From: Methylotetracoccus sp.
Lineage (GTDB): Bacteria; Pseudomonadota; Gammaproteobacteria; Methylococcales; Methylococcaceae
Direction: 5' to 3'
DNA: 6,064 bases
Assembly: GCA_025458755.1 (NCBI GenBank)
Contig: JALORT010000174.1
Span: 1-6,064 of the forward strand
Shown: positions 5,772 through 6,064 of the stretch, in pieces
Layout: every line of letters begins with the position of its first letter
How positions within the stretch are numbered: the first letter of the stretch is position 1
Translations under genes and position numbers: made by a program
The notes under the pieces: model-generated
Seen by the model: only the letters and a program-made list of their open reading frames with translations
Databases searched by the model: none
Told to the model about the DNA's origin: nothing

Positions 5772-6064
5772 GTGACCATCAGAATCCTCTGCCTCGGCGA
5801 TATCCATCTGGGCCGCATATCAACCAAGCTCCCGGAAGGCCTGGCGCGCTCGGCGCTCGCTGCCCCGCGGACCACCTTGCTCCGCAGCGCCGCCGCCGGC
5901 TGCGAACACAAGGTCGACTTGGCCGTCTTTGTGGGCGATGTGGTCGACCAAAGCGACGCCTACTTTGAAGGACACAGCACCCTGATCGAAACAGTCACCG
6001 CCTTCGCCCGTGCCGGCATTCCGAGCTATGCCGTCGCCGGCAATCACGACTATGAGGCGCTGCG
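5772..6064 (+). CDS. Metallophosphoesterase, SbcD/Mre11-like (calcineurin fold), N-terminal fragment
   Basis: The frame is open from a GTG at 5772 to the window edge, giving 97 codons. It begins TIRILCLGDIHLGR, the usual opening of SbcD/YhaO-type nucleases (DxHLGR), then has GDVVDQ (55-60) and GNHD (90-93). Together these supply D10, H12, D56, N91 and H92 of the two-metal site that binds Mn2+ or similar ions. Family members with this layout act on DNA ends (SbcD, Mre11) or as related repair exonucleases, often with an SbcC/Rad50-like ATPase partner encoded next door. Whether one follows here is beyond the window. The GTG start is chosen because the conserved first strand begins two residues later; no clear Shine-Dalgarno sequence precedes it. 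An out-of-frame ATG at 5755 opens a 6-codon frame whose TGA (5773-5775) overlaps the GTG. A generic phosphodiesterase is the main alternative to a nuclease role. Confidence 0.85.
   Translation, partial: MTIRILCLGDIHLGRISTKLPEGLARSALAAPRTTLLRSAAAGCEHKVDLAVFVGDVVDQSDAYFEGHSTLIETVTAFARAGIPSYAVAGNHDYEAL

Overview
The window is GC-rich, densely coded bacterial DNA. The gene families and protein styles (a three-part heavy-metal efflux system, a Pseudomonas-like threonine aldolase) point to a Gram-negative proteobacterium, most likely gammaproteobacterial. That placement is an inference from family resemblance, not a taxonomic test. No RNA genes, insertion sequences, CRISPR arrays or phage genes were seen.

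Bases 1-3650, plus strand: a metal-efflux operon. It opens with the last 65 codons of a CzcB/CusB-type periplasmic adaptor. Three bases later comes a complete 1034-residue inner-membrane RND pump of the CzcA/CusA (HME) family. Fifteen bases after that is a 108-residue PII-like signalling protein. The adaptor and pump would form an efflux system with an outer-membrane channel that is probably encoded upstream. The PII-like protein is a plausible cytoplasmic regulator or sensor for it. Such PII genes beside HME-RND pumps form a recognised but little-studied subgroup, recalled here as PII-NG.

Bases 3651-4531, plus strand: an 80-bp spacer and a complete short-chain dehydrogenase/reductase (266 residues from the preferred start at 3731). 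The best ribosome-binding sequence in the spacer does not serve this start. It serves a 9-codon mini-ORF whose TGA overlaps the ATG of the reductase, which suggests translational coupling.

Bases 4541-5552, minus strand: a low-specificity L-threonine aldolase gene that converges on the reductase with only 9 bp between them. Its N-terminal 42 codons and the remaining 292 codons are well preserved but lie in different frames. About 26 nt are missing between them compared with the family, so the gene is a frameshifted pseudogene or the sequence carries an error here.

Bases 5553-5771: a 219-bp divergent intergenic region holding a 7-bp inverted repeat with an 8-nt loop and a 12-bp GC palindrome. 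Bases 5772-6064, plus strand: the first 97 codons of a calcineurin-like metallophosphoesterase of the SbcD/Mre11 type, cut by the window end.

The most notable points are the PII-like protein with a Cys/His-bearing, Tyr-free T-loop at the end of the efflux operon, the mixed CzcA/CusA signature of the pump, and the aldolase frameshift. I found no clearly unprecedented system; the PII-efflux pairing is the closest candidate for under-explored biology.
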